A DNA stretch of 64,000 nucleotides from Clusia tigrina (lineage: Eukaryota; Arthropoda; Insecta; Diptera; Clusiidae): contig CAKKTE020000278.1 in NCBI GenBank assembly GCA_920105625.2, positions 992,001 through 1,056,000 on the forward strand, in the 5' to 3' direction. Below are positions 10,569-22,281 of this stretch, one piece after another. Below the pieces are notes generated by a model, which saw nothing but the letters and a program-made list of their open reading frames with translations, made no database searches and was not told the origin of the DNA. How positions within the stretch are numbered: position 1 is the stretch's first letter; each line of letters opens with the position of its first letter. A program made the position numbers and the translations under genes.

Positions 10569-11215
10569 ATTAATGCATCTAATACAACATATTATTCGGA
10601 TGCCGCATTTGCGTTAAAATGCAAAAATTTTTTTAATATGGAATCCATATATTCGTCCTAAACAAATTAAGTGTCTGCTATTCCTAAATAATAAATAATT
10701 TTAAAAAATTGTTACATTTTTATAGGAAAACCATTGGTTACCTTTCAAATCTTTTAGAATTCACTGCACATGCATATTGCTATTCACTGCCACTGGCGGT
10801 CGCCCATTGTCACTTGGTACCCCTCCCACACACAATTGTGTACAGCGGGAGTAATCGGGCCACTTGTTCCACTGATCTGCTAGCACACAAAATATTAAAC
10901 ATTTTTCCATTTAAACATTTTCACATTTCCACATAATTTAAATATTTTCACTTTTCCACATAATTTAATTTTGCACAAATCTTTATTTTACATTTATTAA
11001 CATTTTTTTAATTTTCCTCACTATCAATATAGCAAAATCTAAATTCAAATTCAAATCCAGGGAACACCGATTTGTGCTCCCTGTTTGAAGCTAAAACTGG
11101 ATTTTAACATGTCAAAAGCGAAAGCTTTTTTCAAGCAATTGACAAGTCAAAATCCAGAAATTGTTGTTGTTGTAGACTTGTTGTAGCCTTGCGGGCACCT
11201 TCTTAGTGCACACTG

Positions 11216-12005
11216 GGCAAAACTATAGTAGGTGGAAGATTTTCTTCAAAATTCTGGTTAACCAATGATAAACACACTTATCCATAAAGGCAAGTAATGC
11301 TAAACAAAGTCTTTTTTTTAAACGGCTGAAAATTTGACGCTAAGTTTCCCTTCTCTGTGTTCTCTGCTTAAACATCAAATTTTTTATTTAAAAAAAAAAA
11401 CATATACAGTGTTGTGAGTTCACCTCGAAAAAAGGTACACAAAATTCCATAATATGAAATTGGAATAGTAACAGCAAAAAAGGAACAGTTAGAATAACCC
11501 CTCCATTCACGCGAGCTGTCTCACTTGCGAACTGTCTCATGTGAGATACGATTTTTGTCAGTAGATTTTGTGACATCTATGCAGAGCCATCTCAACCAGA
11601 AAGCTCGTTAAATTCACCTCCAGTGGTGGAAAAGTTTCGTTGTGTATTTTATCAGCTGATTCATAAAGTTGGGCACACTGAAAATAAATTTAAAAAATTC
11701 TGAAACTGAATATGTAAGTATTTGCAATTAATTTTGTTGATTGGAAGAAAATAGTAATTATCTTTTATTTAAAGCCAGGAAAAATCAAAGGACCACGCAT
11801 CTGGATTTTTATGTCGCATTTTGCAAAAGGCACCCGGAGCTGCCGGTAAGAAATTTGCATTATATAGTATATATATATAAAAATAATATTTTTTATCGTT
11901 TATTTGTGATTAAAATAAATTATAGAAAAAAAAAATTCATAAAAATTTTTTAAATCCCTGTGACCTGCTATCTTAGTCAGATAGATTTATTTAAGGGTGT
12001 TATAC
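11216..12005. other. Unassigned interval with an exon-like 70-base segment
   Basis: Mostly AT-rich. At 11776-11848 a plus-strand segment flanked by an AG acceptor and a GTAAGA donor encodes 'RTTHLDFYVAFCKRHPEL'. This resembles the start of zeste/Myb-SANT-like DNA-binding domains seen in insect proteins and Harbinger-type elements. A preceding GTAAGT (11713) could be the upstream donor, but no upstream coding exon in a matching frame is evident. Confidence 0.25.
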
Positions 12006-12009
12006 ACCG

Positions 12010-13295
12010 CAACCTGAAAGATCTATTGTGATCTCCCTATTTACTTCAAGGATGAGGATAGTCTCATCTACAGATCTTCTGTCAGGCTAATTTCCGACAG
12101 GAATTCATATATTTTGTAGGAATCAAATTGAGGGATCTTGCTCAAACACCTGAGTCTTTTGTGTGCCAATGGTCAACAGTATGTGATCAGGTGCAGTGAT
12201 GTTTTGTCACTTTCTCCACAGAATCGACAGATGGCATTTGAAGATATACCCAACTTATTCATATGATAGTTGAGTCTGCTTAAAATGCCTGTGATGATTC
12301 TAAATTTACTTAAGGATTACAATCTCCCAGAAGAGCATTAAACTGTCTTAATCCCGGGAAAGTTTTCGAGATTTGACTTATTTTTGCATCTGTACACTTC
12401 TTCAGCAGAGCTCCACTGGTATTGGATGATAGTCCACCAGAAAGGTTCAGGGCCGTTGAAAAGAGAGTCTGCAGCCTCTTGCTAAGCTATCAGCCTTCTC
12501 ATTTCCTCTACTCTTATGTGGCCTGTTATCCACATCAGAGATAACTTGTTCACACTGCCTAGGAAGTTCAGTTTCCCAAGTTTAGTCCCATACAAGTTTA
12601 GACCTCACCAGGAGTGAGCTCAAACTCTTGAGTGCTGTTTGACTATCAGATAGTATCACGTTGTATTTCCCCCGATATTTCCTGTCAATGTTGATCTGGG
12701 CACATCTTTCAATAGCGGAAATCTCCGCTTGAAAAATGCTTAGGAAAGAACCCACTGGTTCCCAGTAGTTGGTTCTAAACCCAAATATTCCTTCTCCAGT
12801 TCCATCCATTGTGTTAGGGGTTGTATTATATACCATAAGAGGGAGTTTTCTCTAATTTTTCAAGTCTAAGTTCGACCTTTCCATTCTTTTTACAACTCTT
12901 CTCTGTTTGTGTGCAAAGTAGATTTTTCTTTGCATAAAGTCCTTGTGAGATTTTAGTATACCATATTCTTGAGCTCAATTGTTACTCCATATATTTTGTA
13001 TGTAATTTGATTCTCTCGATATAATTTCTTAAATTCTGCTAAGAGATTTCCTGGCAGAGTCTTGTATTACTAGATGTAATGATTTTAAACCTATTATAAC
13101 TTCCATTACTGACGTTGGACAGGTGCGCATAGCTCCAGTGATGACAAGGCAGGCAACGCATTGTACTTTACTTAATGCAGATTTCGCTGTCTTAAGTCTG
13201 ACTCTATTTGACCAGGCAACAGAACCATAGGTGATTATTGATCTCACCATCATTGCTATCGAATTTGTCTCAATAAAAATCCCAACTGTCACTCA
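12010..13295 (-). mobile_element. I/R1-group LINE tail (RT end, RNase H, CCHC tail)
   Basis: Minus strand, in order: frame 13292-13029 with 'RSIITYGSVAWSNRVRLKT' and 'RTCPTSVMEVIIGLKSLHL' (RT C-terminal region). Next, 12836-12582 with 'FQAEISAIERCAQI' and 'VILSDSQTALKSLSS' (RNase H). Then around 12260-12130 a Cys/His tail ('RFCGESDKTSLHLITYC'). Presence of RNase H places it with I- or R1-group LINEs. It is degraded by several stops and frame changes. Confidence 0.8.
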
Positions 13296-13497
13296 TTGAG
13301 CTTTAAGTTTTCTTTATGAATAACTCTCAATCTCTACTGGGCTGACAATTATGATTGTGTTGACTTTTGTGACTGAGTAAGAATAGAGGTGTAAAAGATG
13401 TTATCACTTTAGAGTATTTCTTATTAGTAAATAACAAACAAAATAATAATAAGAAAAATTTGTATGCGATAATATTTAAATTATTTTATTTCCTCTA

Positions 13498-13498
<1 letters not shown>

Positions 13499-13557
<59 letters not shown>
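13499..13557. repeat. (TA)n microsatellite
   Basis: Nearly uninterrupted TA dinucleotides directly left of the solo LTR at 13562. With the (TA)n at 14146 it appears to be one tract split by the LTR insertion. Confidence 0.95.
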
Positions 13558-13560
<3 letters not shown>

Positions 13561-13561
13561 T

Positions 13562-14145
13562 TGAAACGTGATAGGTCAGTGAAAAGGGATTGCATTCTTT
13601 TAGGATCCCATCTGGAGTTTGAGAATGAGTGCACCACCCTGTGTGTGTAAGTCAAGACACGAACTATTCGTAAAAAAGTTTACTTAAGAACACCCTGTCG
13701 GTGGTGTAAAATAATGAAAGCTTCCTTTGAGGTGTATATCAAGTTCTAGAAAGATCGAGAAATTTCTACTGTATTGTAGAAATTTCCACCTCAACCATTC
13801 GAAACTATAAAAAGCACAAGCCTGTACAAAATCGAAGACATTCGAACAGAGATCGTGACAGTGTGTACATCGAGCATTATAAGCGAAGCAGCAGTATTTG
13901 TAATTGTGCAAAGTGATGAAATTCATTGTGTAATAAAGTACAACTTGTAAAGAAGTAAACTTTAAGCCTAATATTAAATGTGTAAATAGCAATAGTTACA
14001 TAAAGTTAGTTATTTTAATTTAACCAGCGATTGTTTGACTGCTACACGATCCAGTGGTACGAATTCGAGTACAGAGAGTTAGAGTAAATTGTCAGGAGGG
14101 CAATTTCGTAACAGAGTAAATTTTCAAGAGGGAAATTTCGTAACA
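13562..14145 (+). repeat. Solo LTR, plus orientation
   Basis: Starts TGAAACGTGATA and ends TTTCGTAACA, flanked by ATAT on both sides (13558-13561 and 14146-14149), although the host tract is itself (TA)n. A promoter-like TATAAAA lies near 13806 and AATAAA near 13932, in the right order for an LTR. The end carries a short duplication of 'GAGGGCAATTTCGTAACA'. A homologous copy in opposite orientation lies at 15195-15767. No internal element lies between or next to them. A 4-bp duplication suggests a Ty3/gypsy-type source. Confidence 0.75.

Positions 14146-14214
<69 letters not shown>
14146..14214. repeat. (TA)n microsatellite
   Basis: TA dinucleotide tract with one TATG interruption, directly right of the solo LTR. 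Confidence 0.95.
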
Positions 14215-14216
<2 letters not shown>

Positions 14217-15194
14217 AATTCAAAGTTAGCTTCTAATATACATTACATATCTAAAAAATAATTCCACAGATTTTAGTAAATGTAATGCATTATTAGTATA
14301 CAATTTCGTGTTAAGTTTAATGCCCTTATTTCAATATCGTGCTAATTAAATATTTTGTATTACTTTTTTGATAAATTCTGAAGCAATATAATTTACTAAA
14401 TGAAGTGAACGTATTGAGTTAAACGTTTCTTGCAAGACTTTAGTATTAATAGGACATTACATTCTAGTATTCATACACGGCACTGATCGATTCATTAATT
14501 TGTATGAATTTTGACAACGTGATGAGATAAGATTTATACGCTACATGGTATTTGCTATAATGAGCTAATTGGGTGTTTGTGAAATTAATTAATTAATTAA
14601 TTAATTAATTAACTTAATAATGATGAATAAAAGAACGTAATTATATAAACTATCAAATCTATGTTAGAATTTAAAATTAAACTGAATACATTGGTCAATG
14701 TAAACACGGTTTAACAGGAACGTTCATTTCATGTTTAAAAGCGTGCGCATGGGAACAATTTATTTTTTGCAAAGGAACAATTTATGGAATTACTAAGAAG
14801 TGAAACAGCCTTTTTTTAACAAATTTACTTGAGAACGATTATTTCTTTTATATACTCACCCTTTCTTTCATCCACTTTCTGTTTATTTTCTATCTTTTTT
14901 TTTTGTTTGCAATAACTAATAGCGCTGATGCATCATCCGCAACTCCATTGGGCATGTGTGCTGGACGTCGCGCAAGCTTGAAATGAAGTTTATGGAATTG
15001 TGTGTCGATTTTCACACCGATCGAACGAACATGTGTGTCGTCTGTGGCCAGCTTTACACACAGTTTGAAAGCAGCTATTCGCTTCGGAATTTCTGTTCTG
15101 ATTCGCTACTTTTCTTTCGTCAAGACTAAAGGGGCCTTTACCTAACATGTGCGTGCGAGCTAAACTATATCATTATTGTTTCCATATAACATAT
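14215..15194. other. Unassigned AT-rich interval with (TTAA)n
   Basis: No coding signal found. A tetranucleotide tract of AATT units lies at about 14583-14612. The segment 14920-15150 is less AT-rich but I recognise nothing in it. Confidence 0.5.
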
Positions 15195-15767
15195 TGTTAC
15201 AAACTGCCCTCTTGACAATTTATTCTGTTACGAAATTGCCCTCTTGACAATTTACTCTAACTCTCTGTACTAGGATTCGTACTACTGGATCGTGTAGTAA
15301 TCAAAAAATCGCTGGTTAAATTAAAATAACCAACTTTATTTAATTATTGCAATTTACAAACTTAATATTAGGCTTAAAGTTTACTTTATTACAATTTGCA
15401 CTTTATTTCACAATTCATTTATTTTACTTTTATTTAATAATGAATTTCATCACTTTAGAAAATCACTATCACAAATATTGCGGCTTCGATTATAATGCTC
15501 GATGTACACACTGTTACTATCTTTGTTCGAATGTCTTCGACTTTGCACAGTCTTGTGCGTTTTATAGCTTCAAATGGTTGAGATGGAAAGATCTACAATA
15601 CACTAGAAGTTTCTGGATCTTTCTAGTATTTTATATACACCTCAGACGAGAACATTCTATACACCACACATTCTATCTTACCACGACAAAGGGTGGTACA
15701 CACAACTTCAAACTCCAGATGAATCCTAAAAGTATGCAATCACATTTCACTGTGGTATCACGTTTCA
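15195..15767 (-). repeat. Solo LTR, minus orientation
   Basis: Homologous to 13562-14145 in reverse orientation. On the minus strand it starts TGAAACGTGATA and ends TTTGTAACA, with TATAAAA near 15560. Flanks are ATAT (15191-15194) and GTAT (15768-15771), a 4-bp duplication with one mismatch. Separate flanking duplications argue for two independent insertions rather than the two ends of one element. Confidence 0.75.
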
Positions 15768-15771
15768 GTAT

Positions 15772-16219
15772 GTATTATTATCCATACAAAAATATTTTGT
15801 TTAAAGGCACGTGTTCATGTCAAACTCTTTGTGTAAATCTTTGTTACAGAACGCCCACTTACCCTATTACTATAACTATTACACCCTGATGTGTTTATTG
15901 TGCCCTTCTTTATTGTTAAATTTGCTTTGTGACTTGTTCGTTTATGTACCATTTAAATCTCCTATGTAGAAGTTCGCCGTTATGCGGTTGCTGCATGTTT
16001 TTCTGTTTTAAGCGAGCCTAACGAGTCGTTGGTCAGCAGCCGGGAAAACAACATCAAATAAAACCAGAATACTGAGTGTAATAATTAAAGCGTCGCATTT
16101 CATTTTTATTGTATCAGTAACGTATGCGTTAAATTTGTCCAGGCCAACTTTTATTTTATTGTTTAAATTTCGATTTAATTTCCGTGCCGCTTATTTTGTT
16201 TTGAACCGAAATTAACATT
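15772..16219. other. Possible leader of BEL-2; otherwise unassigned
   Basis: Lies directly upstream of the BEL-2 gag and contains AATAAA-like signals (about 16058), so it may include an LTR or leader. I could not define LTR ends or a primer site. Confidence 0.3.
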
Positions 16220-17690
16220 GCCACTGCCAGTTGCTATTGTACAGATGCATCGTACTCCACCTCGCAGGGGTCCCGACTAAACGATCCAGGAGAAGATCCA
16301 GCCGTTACCAATATAAACCATAATGTCATTGCGTTAACCACAACTGCCGAGGAGCCACTAGGTATGTTCGAAGACACCTTACCACCCAGGGACACCACAG
16401 CCATCCTAGCCGCCAAAGCTCCTACATCTACTGCCGATGGAGTCACACCAGCAAATAATTCCAGCACCACCGGAGCTCCTAGTAACCTCACACAAGGTTC
16501 GTCAACCAATCAAGGCATCGATCTCCAGGCCATGGAGAAACGGATAGCCTTATTGGAAGCCCACCTAAAGGCCACACAGGTACAGTTAAGAGAGCGTGAC
16601 CTACAGAATGAAGCCCTCATGGTAACGCTGCACAGCATTGTCTCGCAGTCGCAACCAGCACATCCGCAGCCGCAGCCAGCACCACCGCAGTCGACGCAGA
16701 TGTCACAGTTAGAATCTGTACAAACAAACGCATATTCGAACACAGGCCTGCCGGTCGCCGAAGTCCGTTACAGTTCCGCGAATCAGCCAGTTATTTGCAG
16801 TACGACGTCAACGGCAAATAATTTATACAGTACATTTAATAAAAATAACGCATTTTCATCACAATCACCGAATATTTCAATGCCAGCTTCTGGCGCAAAT
16901 AGTGGTTGTAGCCATGGCGTGCAGTATTTGTATCGAAATCCTTACATGCCGAAGAAATTGTTGGACTTCCCGAGTTTAGTGGCCTCCCAGAAGACTGGCC
17001 TGTATTTTATACGGCATTTAATAAATCGACTGCAGTCTATGGTTATAGCCATTTCGATAATAACCAACGCCTGCAAAGGTGTCTGAGGGGTGATGCTCGT
17101 GAGAGTATTAAGTCATTGCTGATTCAGCCTGATAACGTTCCCTGCATTATTGAACAACTCAAGTTCAGATACGGTCGACCGGAACAACTCATACGTAGCC
17201 AGCTCCTACGAGTGAAAGAAATCACTCCGATACCGGAAAGTGCATTAAGCAAGTTGATACCCTTCGCCATCAAAGTTAAAAATATTTGTGCTTTTATGCA
17301 GTCAGCCGGCGCGGGGCATCATCTTTCGAACCCGATGTTGCTAGACGAGTTTGTATCGAAACTGTCTATGATGCATCGAGTGGGGTCGGTACGCCGCCAC
17401 TGTGCAACCGCGTGCCACAGTGGCGCATTTTAGTGAGTGGATTAATTTGCTCGCTAATGTTGTGTGCACGATTCACGATGAAAGTCAGGTTGCCACCCGT
17501 GAGCCAAAACGCCGAGTACTACTCTGTTTAGATGAAATAGAGTTGCCGCGGAAGTGCACGATATGTCAGGGGCAGCATAAACCACACGAGTGCAAACGCC
17601 TTCTTGAAGCTTCAGTGGCCGAAAGATGGGCTCAAAGTCCAGTGGTTCGGTGGACATGCCGTACAAGAGCCAGCAACCTTAGTTGACCTA
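16220..17690 (+). pseudogene. BEL-2 gag and zinc knuckle (broken)
   Basis: Frame 16364-17086 has a Thr/Ser/Pro-rich N-terminus, a coiled-coil-like stretch ('MEKRIALLEAHLKATQVQLR') and a Gln/Pro-rich spacer. It then enters the DUF1759 core ('KKLLDFPSLVASQKTGLYF', shifted by frameshifts). Frame 17116-17433 continues the core ('DNVPCIIEQLKFRYGRPEQL', 'HHLSNPMLLDEFVSKL'). Frame 17402-17686 holds the zinc knuckle 'CTICQGQHKPHEC'. Frame changes near 16985, 17090 and 17380 disable it. Confidence 0.8.
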
Positions 17691-18242
17691 TTTATCAGCG
17701 GTGTGAGTATGAAAAGGAAACACAAGATGCAAAACGTATACGCTGTAAGGAATCTTGAGTTACCATCACAAAGCCTTAACCAGGCAGACCTACTTTGCGA
17801 TGACAAACGAGTGCGTCAATTGCCAGCGCAACCACAATCTGGCACGGTACCGAGGCTGCACATCGGTATCAATAATTGCCATCTGGGTATCGCATCCACA
17901 ACTATACCGATGAGGAAGAACGGACCATACGCTGCTAATACAGAGCTGGGATGGGTGGTGTTTGGACCTGCCCAAGCCACCAAGAAGCCTCCTCGTACAT
18001 GAAAATCCCGATGGGACACTTCACAATATGGTTGCCGACTTCTTCGAGACCGAAAGCTTTGGTGTGAGACCCGCACCACCAGCCGAAAGCAATGATGACG
18101 CGAGCGCAAGAGTCTACGACTGTTCGTGTTGGTGCAAGGTTCCAGACCGGTCTTTTATGGAAACGAGACGACGTTCAATTACCCGACAGCTACGGTATGG
18201 CGCTCAAGAGGCTGATGAACGTGGAGAAGCGTATGAGTCGTA
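17604..18242 (+). pseudogene. BEL-2 protease region and pre-RT segment
   Basis: Frame 17604-18002 matches the DUF1758-like region of BEL/Pao pol ('RNLELPSQSLNQADLL', 'LHIGINNCHLGIASTT', 'ANTELGWVVFGPA'). No catalytic DSG/DTG is visible, suggesting a deletion between the zinc knuckle and this part. After a frame change come 'ENPDGTLHNMVADFFETES', 'RFQTGLLWKRDD' and 'LPDSYGMALKRLMNVEKRM', the conserved stretch before RT. It ends at 18242. Confidence 0.75.
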
Positions 18243-18740
18243 ACGTAAGCTTTTTTTTTAGTTGTTCATCGTTCATGAATTTAATTATTTAATTTTTTAA
18301 AAATTTTAGTAAATGCTTTTTTTTACTTTTTTAAATGAATTACTTTTACTGAATTAATTTACTGCGAATAAAATGTTATGAACATATTTAATTTTTGTTG
18401 TTGTTTCTTTAAATAATAAATTGTTTTGTGGAATTTCTGTAAAAAAAAAAATTTCAACCTGTCACAAATGTGCGAGCGCTCATTTATGGGCGCTCTTTCT
18501 TTTGCTACGTTCATATATGAACAAAACAAAATTGGATTCACGCACACACGCGAAGGATGAGCAACAAAAAAATTTCAACCATCGCACACACGAAAGAGAG
18601 AGCAAAAAAAATATTGTTTACGCTCTTACTCGCGAAGAAGAACATTATGAAAAAATTCAAACGCACACGTTCGCGACCAAACTCATAAATGAAGCTAAAT
18701 GAGCGCACATTAATGACAATTTCTGAACCCTGGTTTTGAG
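18243..18740. other. Unassigned interval
   Basis: AT-rich, with scattered GAGCG/CGCTC and CGCACAC motifs between 18470 and 18710. No coding domain recognised. Confidence 0.5.
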
Positions 18741-18744
18741 ACTG

Positions 18745-19520
18745 AATAAGAATAGAGTGGTAAGTGCCAATTTACATTTGGTCATAATTTATGTTACGTG
18801 GTCTGGCTTAATCCTCATATTGGTGTAAATGACTTGCATTGTCTTGTCGCCCTTTTATGTTGATTCCCCACTTTGCAAACCAAGATAAGGTTTTGTCAAG
18901 TAGATGCTTTGTCAGTCAGGACCTGTCAGTCCATCATAACCAGGTGATTTTTTTGTTTTAAATTTTTGTATTGATAGTACTTTGTATTTTTTTCATCACT
19001 ATATCTTTATTGCTGGGTGTGGCAGCTGCGATAATTATTTGATCATTAATTTCATATGTAAAGGTTTTTTTTGTAGTGATCGGATTTGTCTAAATGAGTT
19101 CAAGCTCACATTTTTTTTTGAGTTTTCAGTGGCGGCTCATGTAAAATCGCATTGGCAATTTTTTTTGGTAGCTTTCCACAACGAGTAGTCCTTGTAGATC
19201 TTAATTAGTTAAGTATTTTTGTAGTTTTTCATCTTTGTCATGTTTTAACATTTCTTTCAATCTCTAGTTACATGTTTTAATCACTTTTTATCCCCTTGTA
19301 AATTTGAGAGCTGCCATTGTTTTCTCAGTTTCCTCTTCTTTCTGATGCTTTCCTTGATAGCTATGGGAATTTCGTATTCATTGTTAATGATATTTCTTAC
19401 TAGTATAGAACTATTTGCAGCGTAAATTATAATATCGTTTAAGTATTCCACTGCACTGTTCAGAAAATTGCGATACGAATTAAGATAAATAAACGGATGC
19501 TCTACGGCCACCTCAAGACT
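18745..19520 (-). mobile_element. Jockey-clade LINE fragment, internally deleted
   Basis: Frame 19511-19281 carries the linker between endonuclease and RT ('AVEYLNDIIIYAANSS', 'IPIAIKESIRKKRKLRKQWQ'). Further left comes the RT-start motif 'PGYDGLT' (about 18920) and then thumb text ('LDKTLSWFAKWGINI', about 18850-18900), without the palm between. The normal order with a missing middle indicates an internal deletion. Confidence 0.7.
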
Positions 19521-19539
19521 CGTTAATTAATGTCGAACA

Positions 19540-20260
19540 TCTCTAAATGAGCTCTCAAGATACGCTCGGGTGCTTCTAGTCTGGGTTCCCAAACATAGCG
19601 ACATCCCTGGCAACTGCGAGGCGGACGAGTTTGCCAAGGCAGGCACGCTACTGTACGAAATTCAGACCTCCCTACATATCGGCATCTCACTGGCAACAGC
19701 CAAGCTCGATATCAAACGGAAATACCTGGCTGACGCATACAAATCCTGAATTGACGAGGAAACCTGCCACACGGCTAGACTAACTTCGGCCAGAATGGAC
19801 AAAACCGGCGTATCGCGTATCATTGTCGACAACTGTGTCGGTTTTGACCGGCCACTGCATATTGGGAAAAAACGCAGAAAGACTGAGAATACCCTCAAAC
19901 GATTTTTGCTGAGGCTGTAGTTCCGAGGAGGAGGACGAGAAGGTTCTTCACCTCTTATGTCAATACACATCCTGGAGCAAAAGGAGAAATCGCACTTTTG
20001 GTGCCCCACTTCTTACAGAGCTGTCATCCTTTAATATTAGGGACATAGCAAGGTTTATCAAACTATCAGGATAGTTTCCTGCAACATAATGCGGGAGTCG
20101 TGCCTTTCCCGGCGTTGTCTTTGTGCTGACTATCACCATCCCAAGTAAGAGAACTTTTTAGTTAGTGCTTGAACGGCGCCACACCGTGGTATCACAATGG
20201 GCCATTATGTGTGCTCAAGTGTACTTTGGCAAACTAGGCTGCCACCCCTACCTACCAATG
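19540..20260 (+). mobile_element. I/R1-group LINE 3' tail, plus strand
   Basis: Plus-strand text 'ARVLLVWVPKHSDIPGNCEADEFAKAG' (about 19570-19645) is the C-terminal part of a LINE RNase H. It is followed by the typical post-RNase H region interrupted by a TGA (about 19747), frame changes and a TAG (about 19918), then 3' UTR. No LINE RT precedes it on this strand, so it is a 5'-truncated copy. Confidence 0.75.
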
Positions 20261-22279
20261 CAATTTTAGAAGCATAAGTAAATTGATTTTAATTTTTTAT
20301 TTTTTAAATGAGCAGATCATATTATTTTATAATATTATAATAATTGTTTAAAAATATTATAATAATATTGTAATAAGTACTCTCAGTTCGTGTGAATGAA
20401 ATATTTAACCTTTTTCCAGCAAAACTTGCTTGCATGAATTAAACTGTGAGCCACTGTTATTCGTAAAGTTTAGATAATAAAACCAAAGCTAAATCTTCCA
20501 TAATAATAAATAGTAATTAATTAAAATTTATTGTGATTTGAATTTTGATTTTTGCGCTGTAAATGTTTCACATGTTATCATGAGATATCCAGATTTAACT
20601 CACACTAAAGTATCAGCTATCTATTTGTTAGATAAAAGCATTGAAAGAATGATACTGAAATGATATCATAACTTGGACTTGTCTGAAAAACGAAATGGGT
20701 AATATTACACCGTGCGACAAAAAACCATTTCTTTTGTTAACCTTTGAAATGTAATACACGTGAAACTAGATACCTTATACACTACAATTGCATACTTCGT
20801 TCTGCGTACTGATCTTGACTCCTATTTAAATCATTTTAAAATCATTTAAGCAACGGATGTAGCAGATGACAGATTGACAATGACCACTTACATACTCGTA
20901 TGTCGCTGGCTGATTTGTTGCGAGGGAAACATTTTAGTCATTCTTACCACTCACTCGTACCATCATCTACCATTATACTTCCAACCCTACATATTATTAT
21001 TAATATTATAATTTGTACAAAAATATAAATTTGTGTACTATTTGGACGAGGAGCACTAGCGACTGCGGCTTTCAGCTCTCATGTAATAAATATGCTACAC
21101 TAGTATTTTTACCTTTAATACATGTTGTGTTATACTATGTTAATATTTATAAATTTAATTAATTAAATGACTGTTTTTTAGTAAACTATATAATTTTTTA
21201 TGTTATCAGTTGAAGGATTGTTTAGCAGCTCGCTGGGGATTGTGTCCGAAAGAAGATTGCTCCTCTCAATATGAAAATGTTATATGAATACGTATATTGA
21301 CGCTACAAAGCCATACACAAGAAATGGTGTCGATCAGATAAACGACACGGCTCTAACCATATAACCCCGCTCCCCCCTCCCCCCCCCCCCAATATAATGA
21401 ACACACACACACTTTGGTGACCCCACTAAAAATTAACCTATCTGTCAGAAGGTTGATAGCTGAATAAAATGTACGGTTAAACTCGCACCCACATGGAAAG
21501 GTAAAGGGTATTTTGAGTCGGTCTAACTCGAGTTCAGACTTCTTTACTCTTTCTCTGGGTACAATTGCTTCCAAGTATGTTTCCATTAGAGTTGCTGGCA
21601 AATGCATCCATTTAATAATTTTGAATTTAATTCCTACTTTCATAATCTAAAGGAACTGTTTGGAAACGCTGAAACTAACTTAACACTCTTTGTTTAATAT
21701 TTTTTATTTTTTCTTTTTATATTAAAAAATGTATCTAATCCAATCTATTATAAAGGAGATAAAGTCATATTTCACGCGTTTGTGATTTTGCAGAAAGACT
21801 TTCAAATACGATGCCAATATATTACCTTCCACTGTACTGTGCGGTAACTCGTATTGGCAAAGAAATGTATAAAAAATCCAATTTAAAACGAATAAAGGAA
21901 AATAAGGAACGAACATTTTCAGCATTACATAATATCATCAGTTATTTATACTTTGCTGCTCCCTCGTTGGCAGCGAGAGTAAATAATGTTTTAAGTGAGG
22001 CGACTTTTATATGTGTAAATTTTGGAAATAATGTAACTTTTTTACTGAACTCAAGTGCAAGTGACGAGCAAAGCTGCTATCCTAAATGCAATCATGGTCG
22101 ATTCCTAGAACGAGCAGCGGCCGTATGTGAATATGGTAGCAGGACGCCTACTTTATAATTAATTGGGTCAGATTTAGAAGACAAATTCTTAAAAATATGG
22201 ACTATTGTGAAGTCATCGCAAGTATTAAGAATCAACCCTTAAGCAATTATATACGATGTTATATAGTGATAGGTACGTA
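20261..22279. other. Unassigned 2-kb AT-rich interval
   Basis: No convincing gene. A C-run followed by a short (AC)n tract lies at 21365-21412. Frames of 96 codons (21353-21643, minus) and 115 codons (21811-22158, plus) show no domain I know. This is the longest stretch without an assignable element near the window centre. Confidence 0.5.
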
Positions 22280-22281
22280 TA

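Larger units (their letters stand above)
6604..11215 (+). mobile_element. Non-autonomous TIR transposon, copy B, split by an RTE LINE
   Basis: Same start (CAGGGCACACCTAAAAGGT) and same end (ACCTTCTTAGTGCACACTG) as copy A. The flanking 8-mers are CGCAAAAC (6596-6603) and GGCAAAAC (11216-11223), a target duplication with one mismatch. Homology to copy A is interrupted at 7163 and resumes after 10580, where the RTE element sits. Without that insert and its duplication the copy is about 1.19 kb. It lies only 67 bp from the end of copy A. Confidence 0.85.
16220..18242 (+). mobile_element. BEL/Pao fragment, plus strand (BEL-2)
   Basis: Plus-strand gag, zinc knuckle, protease and the start of the segment leading to RT, in BEL/Pao order. 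It stops abruptly at 18242 before RT. Its gag text is clearly different from BEL-1 and the roo-like element, so it belongs to another BEL/Pao lineage. Confidence 0.85.

Noticed and set aside
13684..13992. 102-codon minus-strand ORF, with a similar plus-strand ORF at 15347-15889
   Set aside because: The similarity exists because both lie in the two homologous solo LTRs, antisense to the LTR transcript; not a protein family.
21405..21425. TTTGGTGACCCCAC resembles the BEL tRNA-Trp primer site
   Set aside because: Only about ten bases match, no LTR end or gag follows on either strand.
21353..21643. 96-codon minus-strand ORF
   Set aside because: Its end is built from a C-run and (AC)n tract; no domain.
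21811..22158. 115-codon plus-strand ORF
   Set aside because: No recognisable motif and a composition expected of chance frames; not listed as a gene.
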